From: Chitinophagales bacterium | GTDB taxonomy: Bacteria; Bacteroidota; Bacteroidia; Chitinophagales; Chitinophagaceae | Length of the DNA stretch: 5,946 nt | Reading direction: 5' to 3' | NCBI GenBank assembly: GCA_025355935.1 | Contig: JANXYS010000060.1 | Coordinates: 1-5,946, forward strand | Part shown: positions 1 through 5,946 of the stretch, piece by piece | How the letters are laid out: the number at the start of each line of letters is the position of its first letter | Position numbering within the stretch: the stretch's first letter is position 1 | Program-made: the position numbers and the translations under genes | The notes under the pieces: generated by a model | The model's database searches: none | Seen by the model: only the letters and a program-made list of their open reading frames with translations | Told to the model about the DNA's origin: nothing

Positions 1-123
1 CTTCCGCCATAACATTTCATGAATGTTCAATTTCAGGTAATTCTTTTGCACGGCATCTTTCAAAAGAAGAATGATGTAATTAGCAGAATATATTCCAAAA
101 GGAGAAAGTTTAGCATCACTCAC
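1..123 (-). CDS. Possible partial reading frame of unknown function running off the left edge
   Basis: Reading leftward from a GTG at 123-121, 41 codons stay open to the window edge, beginning VSDAKLSPFGIYSANY and ending HEMLWRK. The frame is also open upstream as far as a stop inside the 3' end of the neighbouring oxidoreductase gene, but it has no ATG before the codon for the Met near the edge. The composition is protein-like, mixing charged and hydrophobic residues, and it would be the next gene downstream of the oxidoreductase on the same strand. I recognise no family. It could equally be chance: 41 open codons in AT-rich DNA are weak evidence, and the start is uncertain. Confidence 0.25.
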   Translation of the reverse strand, partial: MSDAKLSPFGIYSANYIILLLKDAVQKNYLKLNIHEMLWRK

Positions 124-146
124 ACATATAGCAGCAAAATAATAAA

Positions 147-1340
147 TTACTCTACAATCTTCTCTGAAATTTTTCCGGATTGTTTATTTTTCAAAATAAG
201 TTTTTTTGTACCGTAATGTGTTACTTCTTCTTTTATTAGATAATGATCATCATCATACGAAGTAAGCTCATTGTGTTTTGTAACACCTTCTTTACCACGC
301 CATATTTCCAATTTTACTTCTTCCCATTGTTTGCTTTTTGAAGATCGATAACAGGCATCTAAAATAGAATTGACCACATAACCATCATAAAAAGTTTCTT
401 TAGGAGATTTATCTTCTTCCATTGCTTTAAACATATCTGTGAACATATGGTTATATCCCAGTTCATTTAATTCATCTCCAACCGGAAACAGCCAGCCGGT
501 ATTACTTTCGGCTTTTTCTGCAACATAGTCTCCACCTTTACCGGTTGTAAAAATTTCAAAACCGGTGCGCAAAAAATTATTTATCCAGATGGTGCCCTCC
601 GTTCCCATTACTTCATCACGCAGATCAAGTCCGCCACGAAATGTCCAGCTAACTTCAAATTGACCGATAGCGCCGTTTTCATATTTTACCAAAGCAATTG
701 CATGGTCTTCCGCATCAATTGGTTTTACCTGCGTATCTGCCCAACACATTACTTCAATTGGCTTAATATCCTTTCCAATATAACTGCGTGAAATTTCTAC
801 ACAATGGCATCCAAGATCAAGTATACATCCACCTCCTGCTTTTTCAATATCCCAAAACCATTCACTGTGCGGGCCCGGATGTGTTTCTCTTGATTTTGCC
901 CAAAGTATTCTGCCCAAGCCGCCGCTTTTTACGGTTTCAATTGCCTTTAAAAACTTAGGCGTATAAACAAGATCTTCTAAATAGCCATTAAATATTCCGG
1001 CATTTTCTGCAGCCTCCAACATTCTTTTTGCTTCAGCAGCATTACGGCCAAGCGGCTTGGTAACCATCACTGCTTTTTTGTGTTTGCAGCATAGCATCAC
1101 TGCTTCTTCATGCAAATAATTTGGCAGAGCAATACAAATAATTTCTACTTCAGCATGAGCAATTGCTGCCTCCATATTATTGGTGTGATGAGAGATTTTA
1201 TAATCTTCAGCGAACTTTATTGCTGAAACTTCTTTTCTGGAATAAACACTTACGATCTTATCTTTATTCCTATATCCCTGTATTGAATCAGCGTAAAAAC
1301 GTGCAATAAATCCTGAACCAAGCATCGCAATTCTTTTCAT
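147..1340 (-). CDS. Gfo/Idh/MocA-family NAD(P)-dependent oxidoreductase
   Basis: This 397-residue protein is a probable cytoplasmic dehydrogenase acting on a sugar, inositol or related polyol. The N-terminal Rossmann domain opens with the nucleotide-binding motif GSGFIA at residues 8-13. The family's EKP motif appears as T94-K95-P96, which keeps the catalytic lysine but replaces the glutamate. The C-terminal alpha/beta domain carries GGGCILDLGCH at 169-179, with D175 and H179 at the usual catalytic positions. Length is at the upper end for the family because of a charged tail of about 50 residues after ~346. There is no signal peptide, although many Bacteroidota relatives are Tat-exported. 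The ATG is chosen because the Rossmann strand MKRIAMLG starts immediately; the leader is AT-rich with no Shine-Dalgarno. The substrate cannot be predicted. A decayed GMC oxidoreductase lies divergently upstream, which hints at a former sugar-oxidation locus. Confidence 0.93.
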   Translation of the reverse strand: MKRIAMLGSGFIARFYADSIQGYRNKDKIVSVYSRKEVSAIKFAEDYKISHHTNNMEAAIAHAEVEIICIALPNYLHEEAVMLCCKHKKAVMVTKPLGRNAAEAKRMLEAAENAGIFNGYLEDLVYTPKFLKAIETVKSGGLGRILWAKSRETHPGPHSEWFWDIEKAGGGCILDLGCHCVEISRSYIGKDIKPIEVMCWADTQVKPIDAEDHAIALVKYENGAIGQFEVSWTFRGGLDLRDEVMGTEGTIWINNFLRTGFEIFTTGKGGDYVAEKAESNTGWLFPVGDELNELGYNHMFTDMFKAMEEDKSPKETFYDGYVVNSILDACYRSSKSKQWEEVKLEIWRGKEGVTKHNELTSYDDDHYLIKEEVTHYGTKKLILKNKQSGKISEKIVE

Positions 1341-1477
1341 AAAAATGGTTGATCTTTGAAGAAGTTATATATATTTTAATAAGCTTTACAGAAATTTAAA
1401 GATTTTATTTTAAGTAAAAAAAAAGAATTAAAATATTTAATTAATGATAATATGTTTATCACTTTTTAGCAGTTATT
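1341..1477. other. AT-rich divergent spacer upstream of the oxidoreductase
   Basis: This stretch separates the minus-strand oxidoreductase start from the decayed plus-strand gene. It is strongly AT-rich with an A9 run near 1416-1424. It presumably holds the oxidoreductase promoter, but I find no convincing Bacteroidota -33/-7 pair (TTTG and TAnnTTTG). The closest is TAAATTTC on the minus strand at 1398-1391, one base off the -7 consensus and without a partner -33 box. I see no coding potential here. Confidence 0.4.
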
Positions 1478-1811
1478 GTTAATAACATAATAGATGCAAA
1501 TACTGTAGATGCTATTATTGTTGGTTCCTGCATCAGCGGTGGCTTGGCAGCTAAAAATTAATGTGAAAAAGTGTTGAAAATTAGTGCTGAAAAGTGGTGG
1601 CGCGTTTTGTAAAAGATACGGAGCATCCCTACACTCAGGAGAACCAGTCGATTGGTTTCGTGGCTAACAGGTTGGTAGAAAATCATTCTGATGAGCAAAG
1701 CAAACCCAGCGCAGGTGCATGTTTGACTTAGCAAAGACGCAAATACCCTCCTTTACTTTTATGACGCTTACAGCGGGCGGATGATTTTGGGTTAATAAAT
1801 TAAAAAAGAAA
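1478..1811 (+). pseudogene. Decayed, internally deleted GMC-family oxidoreductase
   Basis: Three plus-strand frames in succession give pieces, in order, of a Bacteroidota GMC (glucose-methanol-choline) FAD oxidoreductase. At 1508-1555 the frame reads DAIIVGSCISGGLAAK, matching the N-terminal FAD-binding motif DAIIVGSGISGGWAAK with Gly-to-Cys and Trp-to-Leu changes. It continues through a TAA (1559-1561) as CEKVLK. After a frame change, 1606-1641 reads FVKDTEHPYTQE. After another, 1647-1688 reads VDWFRG-stop-QVGRKSF, like the family's DWFRGYQVGGRSL. Around 1714-1775 the C-terminal signature appears as GACLT plus TQIPSFTFMTLTA, compared with GACxTSxxxQNPSLTYMALTA, and then VNKLKKK. About 330 bases remain of roughly 1.7 kb, with at least five stops, two frame changes, large internal deletions and no ATG. 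The family assignment rests on remembered consensus motifs, not a search. It cannot make a working enzyme. Confidence 0.72.
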
Positions 1812-1877
1812 TCTATCAAATTCATTATTGCCAATGCCATCGTTCTTAAGTTGCGAAATTTGTTTTAGTTGTTCCAT
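1800..1877 (-). pseudogene. Possible remnant of a SHOCT domain
   Basis: A 25-codon minus-strand frame begins ATG at 1877 and reads MEQLKQISQLKNDGIGNNEF followed by DRFLF and TAA. It resembles the SHOCT domain, a short C-terminal helical hairpin with pattern LxxLxxLxxxGIxxxxEFxxxK, but the turn is one residue short and the usual final lysine is missing. Upstream the frame stays open for only about a dozen codons before a stop, so no larger host protein survives. It meets the 3' end of the decayed GMC gene on the opposite strand. It could be a fragment of a lost membrane protein or chance similarity. Confidence 0.3.
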
Positions 1878-1902
1878 TATTATTGGCTTTTGTGACACGC
1901 TA

Positions 1903-1919
1903 GCTATTATTTAAATAGC
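1903..1919. repeat. Small inverted repeat
   Basis: GCTATT at 1903-1908 is mirrored by AATAGC at 1914-1919 around a five-base loop, giving a 6-bp stem. It is not followed by a T-run on either strand, so I do not call it a terminator. It may simply be part of the unassigned repeat-like stretch that follows. Confidence 0.3.
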
Positions 1920-1920
1920 A

Positions 1921-2112
1921 GAAAACATCATTAAAGCCCAGAACAACTATTACCTTGGGTGAGTCAACACGCCAGAACGGCACGGCAAACACCAAACATA
2001 TTTAACACTTCGCAGCGTGGGTCAACATGCAGGAATAAAACCCAGGAAAAGAGCATTATTCATCATAAATTCTTACTCTTGGTTTAGGAGCAGGCAGATT
2101 CTTAATATTTTT
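1921..2112. other. Unassigned stretch with conflicting coding-like frames; possible repeat remnant
   Basis: No intact gene is present. Base composition at about 1940-2060 is visibly richer in G and C than the flanks. One plus-strand frame from 1963 is open for 50 codons to a TAA at 2113, reading VNTPERHGKHQTYLTLRSVG and onward, but it is preceded by a TGA at 1960 and has no start. A second plus frame (about 1921-2006) and two minus frames look equally protein-like, which suggests a non-coding element with an unusual composition and not a gene. An imperfect direct repeat lies inside it. I cannot name a family. Confidence 0.35.
1958..2035. repeat. Imperfect direct repeat about 20 bases long, 58 bases apart
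   Basis: GGTGAGTCAACACGCCAGAA near 1958-1978 resembles GCGTGGGTCAACATGCAGGAA near 2016-2035. The core GTCAACA lies at 1963 and again at 2021. With only two degenerate copies this could be the start of a second unit of a ~58-base tandem repeat, or chance. Confidence 0.35.
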
Positions 2113-2126
2113 TAAGTATAAAAAAT
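2107..2126 (-). terminator. AT-only hairpin at the haloperoxidase stop codon, weak terminator candidate
   Basis: The arms ATTTTTTA (2107-2114) and TAAAAAAT (2119-2126) are perfect complements around a four-base loop. The structure begins on the last base read of the haloperoxidase stop codon TGA, at the end of the three-gene operon. It lacks G-C pairs, so it would be unstable, and it has no long T-tract after it. It could mark the transcript end or be chance in AT-rich DNA. Confidence 0.25.
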
Positions 2127-3454
2127 CAATTCTTAAATAGCTTATTTTTCAAAAATTTAGTGATAACATAATCGCCTACTTCTCTCCCTTGTATTGCCCC
2201 TGCATCTACGCCTGTTCGATAATGTATCCCCCCATATACACGGCTTATTGAAGCTTCATTTGCTGCCTGGGTAAATGATTGAAAGCTACGTTTCATGCCA
2301 ATGTATTCAAGATCACTGGTATCTTCAAACGCAAAATTATCTCCGAAGAGTTTAGTTAACACAGTTGCTGCAGATGCAGAAATTCCACTATGCCCGCTTG
2401 AGTGTTCGGGAAAAGGAGGTGTTTGTAAAAAGGGCTGCCATCCTCTGTCTATAAATTCATTAATAACGGTAACCGGACGAATATGGTTATACTTATACTT
2501 TGTTTTCCAGCATGCATTTATTACATCAAACATAGCTACAGCGGTTAAGGAATAGGCTTCCGCCGTTTTCACAGCATCTGCATTTGTTTTTTTACATGCA
2601 ATGCCGGTAATTCCTATCCAATGGCCAACGGGTGTAATTTTTTTATTTCCATACATCAAATGGCCTGAATGTTCGATCACAAAAGGATTATCATCCCAAT
2701 ATTTTGCAGTTGTTCTTTGTGAATCTGTGAGATGAGTGGTGATGTTATACACTTCTTTCATATACTTAAAAAATTCACTTGTTGTATCCATATTAAAAAC
2801 CGGAGGAGCAGGACATTGAATTTGTTCTGCTGAATCTATTGCAAGCGGTTTTATCATTCCCCAATTAGGTTCAAGAGCATCCAGGTAATCAGTTGGAGTG
2901 GGCCGCCATTTTCCGGGTTCGTTGCTTCCTAAAAATTTAGGCATCCCTCTTGTCTCTTTATAATTATCGTGTGTTGCTCTCTCTAATATTTTTTTCCCTA
3001 CAGAATCTCCGAAACTTATTGAACGATCATAGGTTTCTTTATTCAACAATAATTCAAATTGAGAATAAACTTTATTTTCATATTGAATAAGGGAATCTTT
3101 TGAAAAAGTTATTTTTTCTGCAACAGTAAAAAATGCTTTTGTTGCAGCTAACAAAAAATTATAGTCTTTATTATTTTCTGGGAGAGGCATTAATGCAAAT
3201 CCATGTAACTGTTTGGTTAAAGATTTAGAATTTGGATTATCAAATTTAATAGCTTCATACGCTGCCAATGAAGCATAGCAATAAATGCGGCTGGAAACAG
3301 GAGGCGAAAACATATCCTGGATTATTACTTCACTTAACTGCTTCATATTTTGATGAAGAAGATTTTGATCAGTAAGGATTTTACGATCGCCTGCCTGTTG
3401 ATTGCAGGCTGAAGTTGCACAGAAAATAAATAAATAAATAAAAATCTTTTTCAT
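2126..3454 (-). CDS. Vanadium-dependent haloperoxidase / PAP2-superfamily lipoprotein
   Basis: This 442-residue protein begins with a hydrophobic leader ending T14-S15-A16-C17, a plausible lipobox, so it is probably anchored to an envelope membrane. The C-terminal third carries the vanadate/phosphate-binding signature of the superfamily: K319-x6-R326-P327, then S352-S353-G354-H355 (usually PSGH, here SSGH), then S404-R405-x5-H411. Spacing matches fungal vanadium chloroperoxidase: K to R is 7, R to H is 6. W316 (three before the Lys) and F348 (seven before the acid-base His) occupy the positions of that enzyme's Trp350 and Phe397. By family knowledge it either oxidises halides with H2O2 or acts as an acid phosphatase; the sequence alone does not decide. 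It is the last gene of the operon, 15 bases after the thioredoxin-like gene. The ATG is supported by the lipoprotein leader. Confidence 0.92.
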   Translation of the reverse strand: MKKIFIYLFIFCATSACNQQAGDRKILTDQNLLHQNMKQLSEVIIQDMFSPPVSSRIYCYASLAAYEAIKFDNPNSKSLTKQLHGFALMPLPENNKDYNFLLAATKAFFTVAEKITFSKDSLIQYENKVYSQFELLLNKETYDRSISFGDSVGKKILERATHDNYKETRGMPKFLGSNEPGKWRPTPTDYLDALEPNWGMIKPLAIDSAEQIQCPAPPVFNMDTTSEFFKYMKEVYNITTHLTDSQRTTAKYWDDNPFVIEHSGHLMYGNKKITPVGHWIGITGIACKKTNADAVKTAEAYSLTAVAMFDVINACWKTKYKYNHIRPVTVINEFIDRGWQPFLQTPPFPEHSSGHSGISASAATVLTKLFGDNFAFEDTSDLEYIGMKRSFQSFTQAANEASISRVYGGIHYRTGVDAGAIQGREVGDYVITKFLKNKLFKN

Positions 3455-3458
3455 AAGG

Positions 3459-3464
3459 CCCCCT
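3459..3464 (-). promoter_or_regulatory. Shine-Dalgarno-like site before the haloperoxidase
   Basis: On the minus strand AGGGGG lies four bases before the haloperoxidase ATG, one mismatch from AGGAGG. It stands out because the other starts in this window have AT-only leaders without a Shine-Dalgarno, the usual state in Bacteroidota. It supports the chosen start, although the spacing is short. Confidence 0.4.
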
Positions 3465-3469
3465 ATAAA

Positions 3470-3961
3470 TTACTTAAGCATTTTTAAACGCTTGACTAAA
3501 TCATCAATTGATGTTTCTTGTTTATAGGAATAAATATATTGTCCCATCCTATCGTATAAAGCTGTAAAAGGCGTTTTAACAAGATTATAATACGATCTTA
3601 AAAAAAGTGCAGGTACCTCCGTTCCTACGATTATATTGGGATACTTATAAGTATGATAGTATTTTTCAAACTTAACAACTTCATTCAAGGGATTAAAAGT
3701 GATCATGATTATTTCTGCACCTTTAAAATTATTTATCTTATTAAAAACACCATTCATCAATGTTTGACAATGCTCACAATCAGGAGAAAAATATATGATA
3801 ATCACCGGTTTTTGATGCGATAGATCTTTCGCATAAAAAGTTTTGCCATTAGTAAGCAGCATTTTAAAAGGCGGAATTGACTGTGCTGTAAGCAATGAAG
3901 TAGCAAACACAAAAAAGAAAAAAGTAATTATCAGAAAAACATATGGCCTATTTTTAATCAT
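3470..3961 (-). CDS. Exported thioredoxin-fold protein with CEHC motif
   Basis: This is a 163-residue small redoxin of the TlpA/AhpC-TSA-like thioredoxin superfamily. Residues 1-26 form a signal peptide: a basic start (K3, R5), a long Phe/Ile-rich core, and a likely cleavage after T25-A26. Strand VIIIYFSPDCEHC (53-65) places the redox pair at C62 and C65. The cis-proline expected opposite the active site is P131 in KTPFTALYD. The mature length of about 137 residues is normal for the fold. The predicted location is the periplasm or outer face of the envelope, where it could reduce or form disulfides or act in oxidant defence; the partner is unknown. It sits 17 bases after the propeller gene and 15 before the haloperoxidase, so co-transcription is very likely. 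The ATG was chosen for the signal peptide; its leader is AT-only. Confidence 0.88.
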   Translation of the reverse strand: MIKNRPYVFLIITFFFFVFATSLLTAQSIPPFKMLLTNGKTFYAKDLSHQKPVIIIYFSPDCEHCQTLMNGVFNKINNFKGAEIIMITFNPLNEVVKFEKYYHTYKYPNIIVGTEVPALFLRSYYNLVKTPFTALYDRMGQYIYSYKQETSIDDLVKRLKMLK

Positions 3962-3978
3962 AAAATTCTAAATTTTAT

Positions 3979-5946
3979 TTATTGAACATTAATATCACGT
4001 GTATTTCCTTTGTTATCTTTTATTTTAACAGAAACAATATTATTATCAATATTTAAAAAACGTGCAGATTGTGACAAAAAAGAAGAACCATAATTAATTT
4101 CACGTTTTTGAATAATTCCATTTTTATATTTGACTATTGCGCTTACATCTGACGGTTGTAAGGTAAAAGATTTTGAAGCTCTTTTTGATTCAAAAATTTT
4201 TAAGGGGCCTTTATTCTGGCTGGCCGCCAATAAACATTTACCAGTGCCGCTGCGGAATTTTACTAATGCTTTTCCATTCCCCGGAATAAACCAACCGCTT
4301 TGCAGTATTGACATAGGAGTGAAATCTCCCTTACCATCTCCTTTTAATAACAATCCATTACCTGCATCATATCTTCCTACAGATACTTCTGTCCCAAAAT
4401 CATTTTCATTTATTAAGAGATCAAGGTTGCCATCACCATCAAAATCCTCGGCAACCATTCCATTCATGCAGGAATACTGAGTGACAAGGGGTAGAGCATG
4501 GAGTTCAAATTTTCCGTTACCTAAATTTTTTAAATAGGAATTTTGAAAATCATTAGCTTTCAATATTAAAGCATCTTTTAATTCTTCTTTTGTAAACATC
4601 TCACTAAATGGTGTAGTTGCATACGATTTATAATTTTGAAATTTTGATCTAAACATAATCATCTGTTTAGTCATATCATCTCTTGTATGGACGGGATATT
4701 CCCTCTTCGTTGGATCAGTTTGTGAAGTAGGTAAGAACATTGTAGGCACTGCATCGTAGCTATCGTTATTATCAAAATCTTTTGCATAAATTTTTACCGG
4801 ATATTCTTCGCTGGCACGATAAAATGAATTTAATCCCAGGTTACCCACTACATAATCCATTTTCCCATCATTATCAAAATCTCCGGGAACAATGCTGGTC
4901 CACCAGCCAATTTTATTTTCTATTCCCGAAGTTGAAGAAACATCTGTAAAAATTCCTTTATTATTTTTAAAAAATTTAATGGGCATCCATTCACCTGTTA
5001 GTATAAGATCCTGCCAGCCATCATTATCAAAATCTGTCCATACCGCATCGCAAACCATTCCAATTTTATTAAATGACTTTGCAACAGAATCAGTTATATC
5101 TGTAAATTTTATAACTCCGTTTTTTGAATCGTTTCGATAAATAAAACTAGACACCGGATGCGGATATTTCCATGGTTCTACCCTGCCTGCAATAAATAGA
5201 TCCAGGTCTCCATCATTATCAAAGTCACAGGCACGAACACATGATTTGCTTACATAATTTTTTGGTAAAGTTGTTGAATCCAAAGTAAAATTTCCCTTGC
5301 TATCGTTTATGTATAACTTATCTGCATAAGCTTCGGTATTTGCAGGATTTTCGTATCCCCCACTGGCTATATAAATATCAAGGTCCCCGTCTCCATCAAC
5401 ATCGAACAATGTGATGCCCAAATCTTCCCAACGTTTATTGGCATTGCCAGCATTAAGTATTACTGGCTTTTCTATGAACGATCCATTCTTCTGCTGCAAT
5501 AACATATTAGCGCTGTTAGAAAATGAACCTCCAATTACAATATCATCCAAACCATTGCCGTCAACATCCCCTGCTGCCAATGCAGGCCCATACTCTGAAA
5601 ATTTATGAGGTAATAATTTCTGAATATTAAAATCTATAAAATCCAATTCCTTTTGCTGGTAATGAATTCCGAGTGAATCAGTAATTTCTGTAAGTAATGT
5701 ATTAGGTGCGAAAACAAGCTTGCTCCATGAATACAATTGATCAGCATTAACAATATTTATTTCTAGTAATTGATTTGCAATTACGTTTTTAAGAACCTGC
5801 ATTTTACCATTTGGCCATTTAATAATCAGCGAATCAAGGTTGGAAACATTTCCCAATCCAAAATGCGGCTCTTTTTGGATAGATGATAAGTATCCTCGAT
5901 AAGGATTTTCTTCATACACCTGCTGTTTCCCCTGGTAGTATAATTC
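3979..5946 (-). CDS. FG-GAP/VCBS-repeat protein with ASPIC/UnbV modules, C-terminal part (5' end off window)
   Basis: The last 655 residues of a large exported protein are visible; the frame is open to the right edge. The GTG at 5919-5917 is an internal valine, because the nine codons before it complete an ASPIC/UnbV module with GYLSS (18-22 of the visible part), HFGLG (28-32) and WPNG (44-47). Seven calcium-loop motifs of the DxDxDGxxD type follow, at visible residues 127-135, 182-190, 241-249, 305-313, 356-364, 390-398 (degenerate, DFDNNDSYD) and 501-509. They mark FG-GAP blades of a beta-propeller like those of integrin alpha chains. A second ASPIC-like end contains YGSSFLSQ (619-626) and KGNTRDI near the C-terminus. 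Relatives in Bacteroidota are about 1,100 residues and surface-exposed, often near SusC/SusD genes, so roughly 40% is probably missing here. The ligand is unknown. It is the first visible gene of the operon. Confidence 0.92.
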   Translation of the reverse strand, partial: ELYYQGKQQVYEENPYRGYLSSIQKEPHFGLGNVSNLDSLIIKWPNGKMQVLKNVIANQLLEINIVNADQLYSWSKLVFAPNTLLTEITDSLGIHYQQKELDFIDFNIQKLLPHKFSEYGPALAAGDVDGNGLDDIVIGGSFSNSANMLLQQKNGSFIEKPVILNAGNANKRWEDLGITLFDVDGDGDLDIYIASGGYENPANTEAYADKLYINDSKGNFTLDSTTLPKNYVSKSCVRACDFDNDGDLDLFIAGRVEPWKYPHPVSSFIYRNDSKNGVIKFTDITDSVAKSFNKIGMVCDAVWTDFDNDGWQDLILTGEWMPIKFFKNNKGIFTDVSSTSGIENKIGWWTSIVPGDFDNDGKMDYVVGNLGLNSFYRASEEYPVKIYAKDFDNNDSYDAVPTMFLPTSQTDPTKREYPVHTRDDMTKQMIMFRSKFQNYKSYATTPFSEMFTKEELKDALILKANDFQNSYLKNLGNGKFELHALPLVTQYSCMNGMVAEDFDGDGNLDLLINENDFGTEVSVGRYDAGNGLLLKGDGKGDFTPMSILQSGWFIPGNGKALVKFRSGTGKCLLAASQNKGPLKIFESKRASKSFTLQPSDVSAIVKYKNGIIQKREINYGSSFLSQSARFLNIDNNIVSVKIKDNKGNTRDINVQ

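Noticed and set aside
19..216. A 65-codon plus-strand frame opposite the end of the oxidoreductase
   Set aside because: It overlaps the oxidoreductase 3' end antisense, has low-complexity AT-driven composition and no recognisable motif.
1391..1398. Bacteroidota -7 promoter box (TAAATTTC, minus strand) for the oxidoreductase
   Set aside because: It is one mismatch off TAnnTTTG and has no -33 TTTG at proper spacing; in DNA this AT-rich such a match is expected by chance.
1341..2125. Insertion sequence or CRISPR array in the large gene-less gap
   Set aside because: No transposase motifs, terminal inverted repeats or regularly spaced repeats are visible; only two degenerate repeat copies occur.
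2295..2555. An 86-codon plus-strand frame antisense to the haloperoxidase
   Set aside because: It lies opposite the conserved active-site region of a confidently assigned gene and matches no family.
4130..5608. Several plus-strand open frames antisense to the propeller gene
   Set aside because: They are shadows of repeated Asp/Gly-rich calcium-loop codons on the minus strand and show no protein features of their own.
5917..5919. GTG as the start of the propeller protein
   Set aside because: The frame stays open to the window edge, and the nine preceding codons (ELYYQGKQQ) continue the ASPIC/UnbV module, so the GTG is an internal valine.

Overview
The window looks like a Bacteroidota chromosome, probably Chitinophagaceae or a close relative. 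This is inferred from the low GC content, the near absence of Shine-Dalgarno sequences before starts, short intergenic gaps, a signal-peptide/lipoprotein-rich gene set, and a long FG-GAP/ASPIC-UnbV protein of the kind common in that phylum. All intact genes are on the minus strand.

Right half (about 2126-5946): three tightly packed minus-strand genes that read as one operon, in transcription order. First is the C-terminal ~655 residues of a large calcium-loop beta-propeller protein (FG-GAP/VCBS repeats with ASPIC/UnbV modules), whose 5' end lies beyond the window. After 17 bases comes a small exported thioredoxin-fold protein with a CEHC redox motif. After 15 more bases comes a putative lipoprotein of the vanadium-dependent haloperoxidase/PAP2 superfamily with a nearly complete active-site signature. 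All three products appear to be exported, so the operon probably makes a cell-envelope module. Its substrate cannot be read from the sequence.

Left part (147-1340): a Gfo/Idh/MocA-family NAD(P)-dependent oxidoreductase on the minus strand. An unassigned open frame follows it and runs off the left edge.

Middle (1341-2125): about 785 bases with no intact gene, but not empty. On the plus strand, 1478-1811 holds a badly decayed and internally deleted GMC-family FAD oxidoreductase, with its N-terminal dinucleotide-binding motif, a mid-protein segment and its C-terminal signature still recognisable across three frames. Next to it are a short minus-strand frame resembling a SHOCT domain, an imperfect 58-base-spaced direct repeat in an otherwise unassigned stretch, and an AT-only hairpin at the haloperoxidase stop codon. 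GMC and Gfo/Idh/MocA oxidoreductases often occur together in Bacteroidota sugar-oxidation loci, so the pseudogene may be the lost partner of the intact oxidoreductase. That link is inference.
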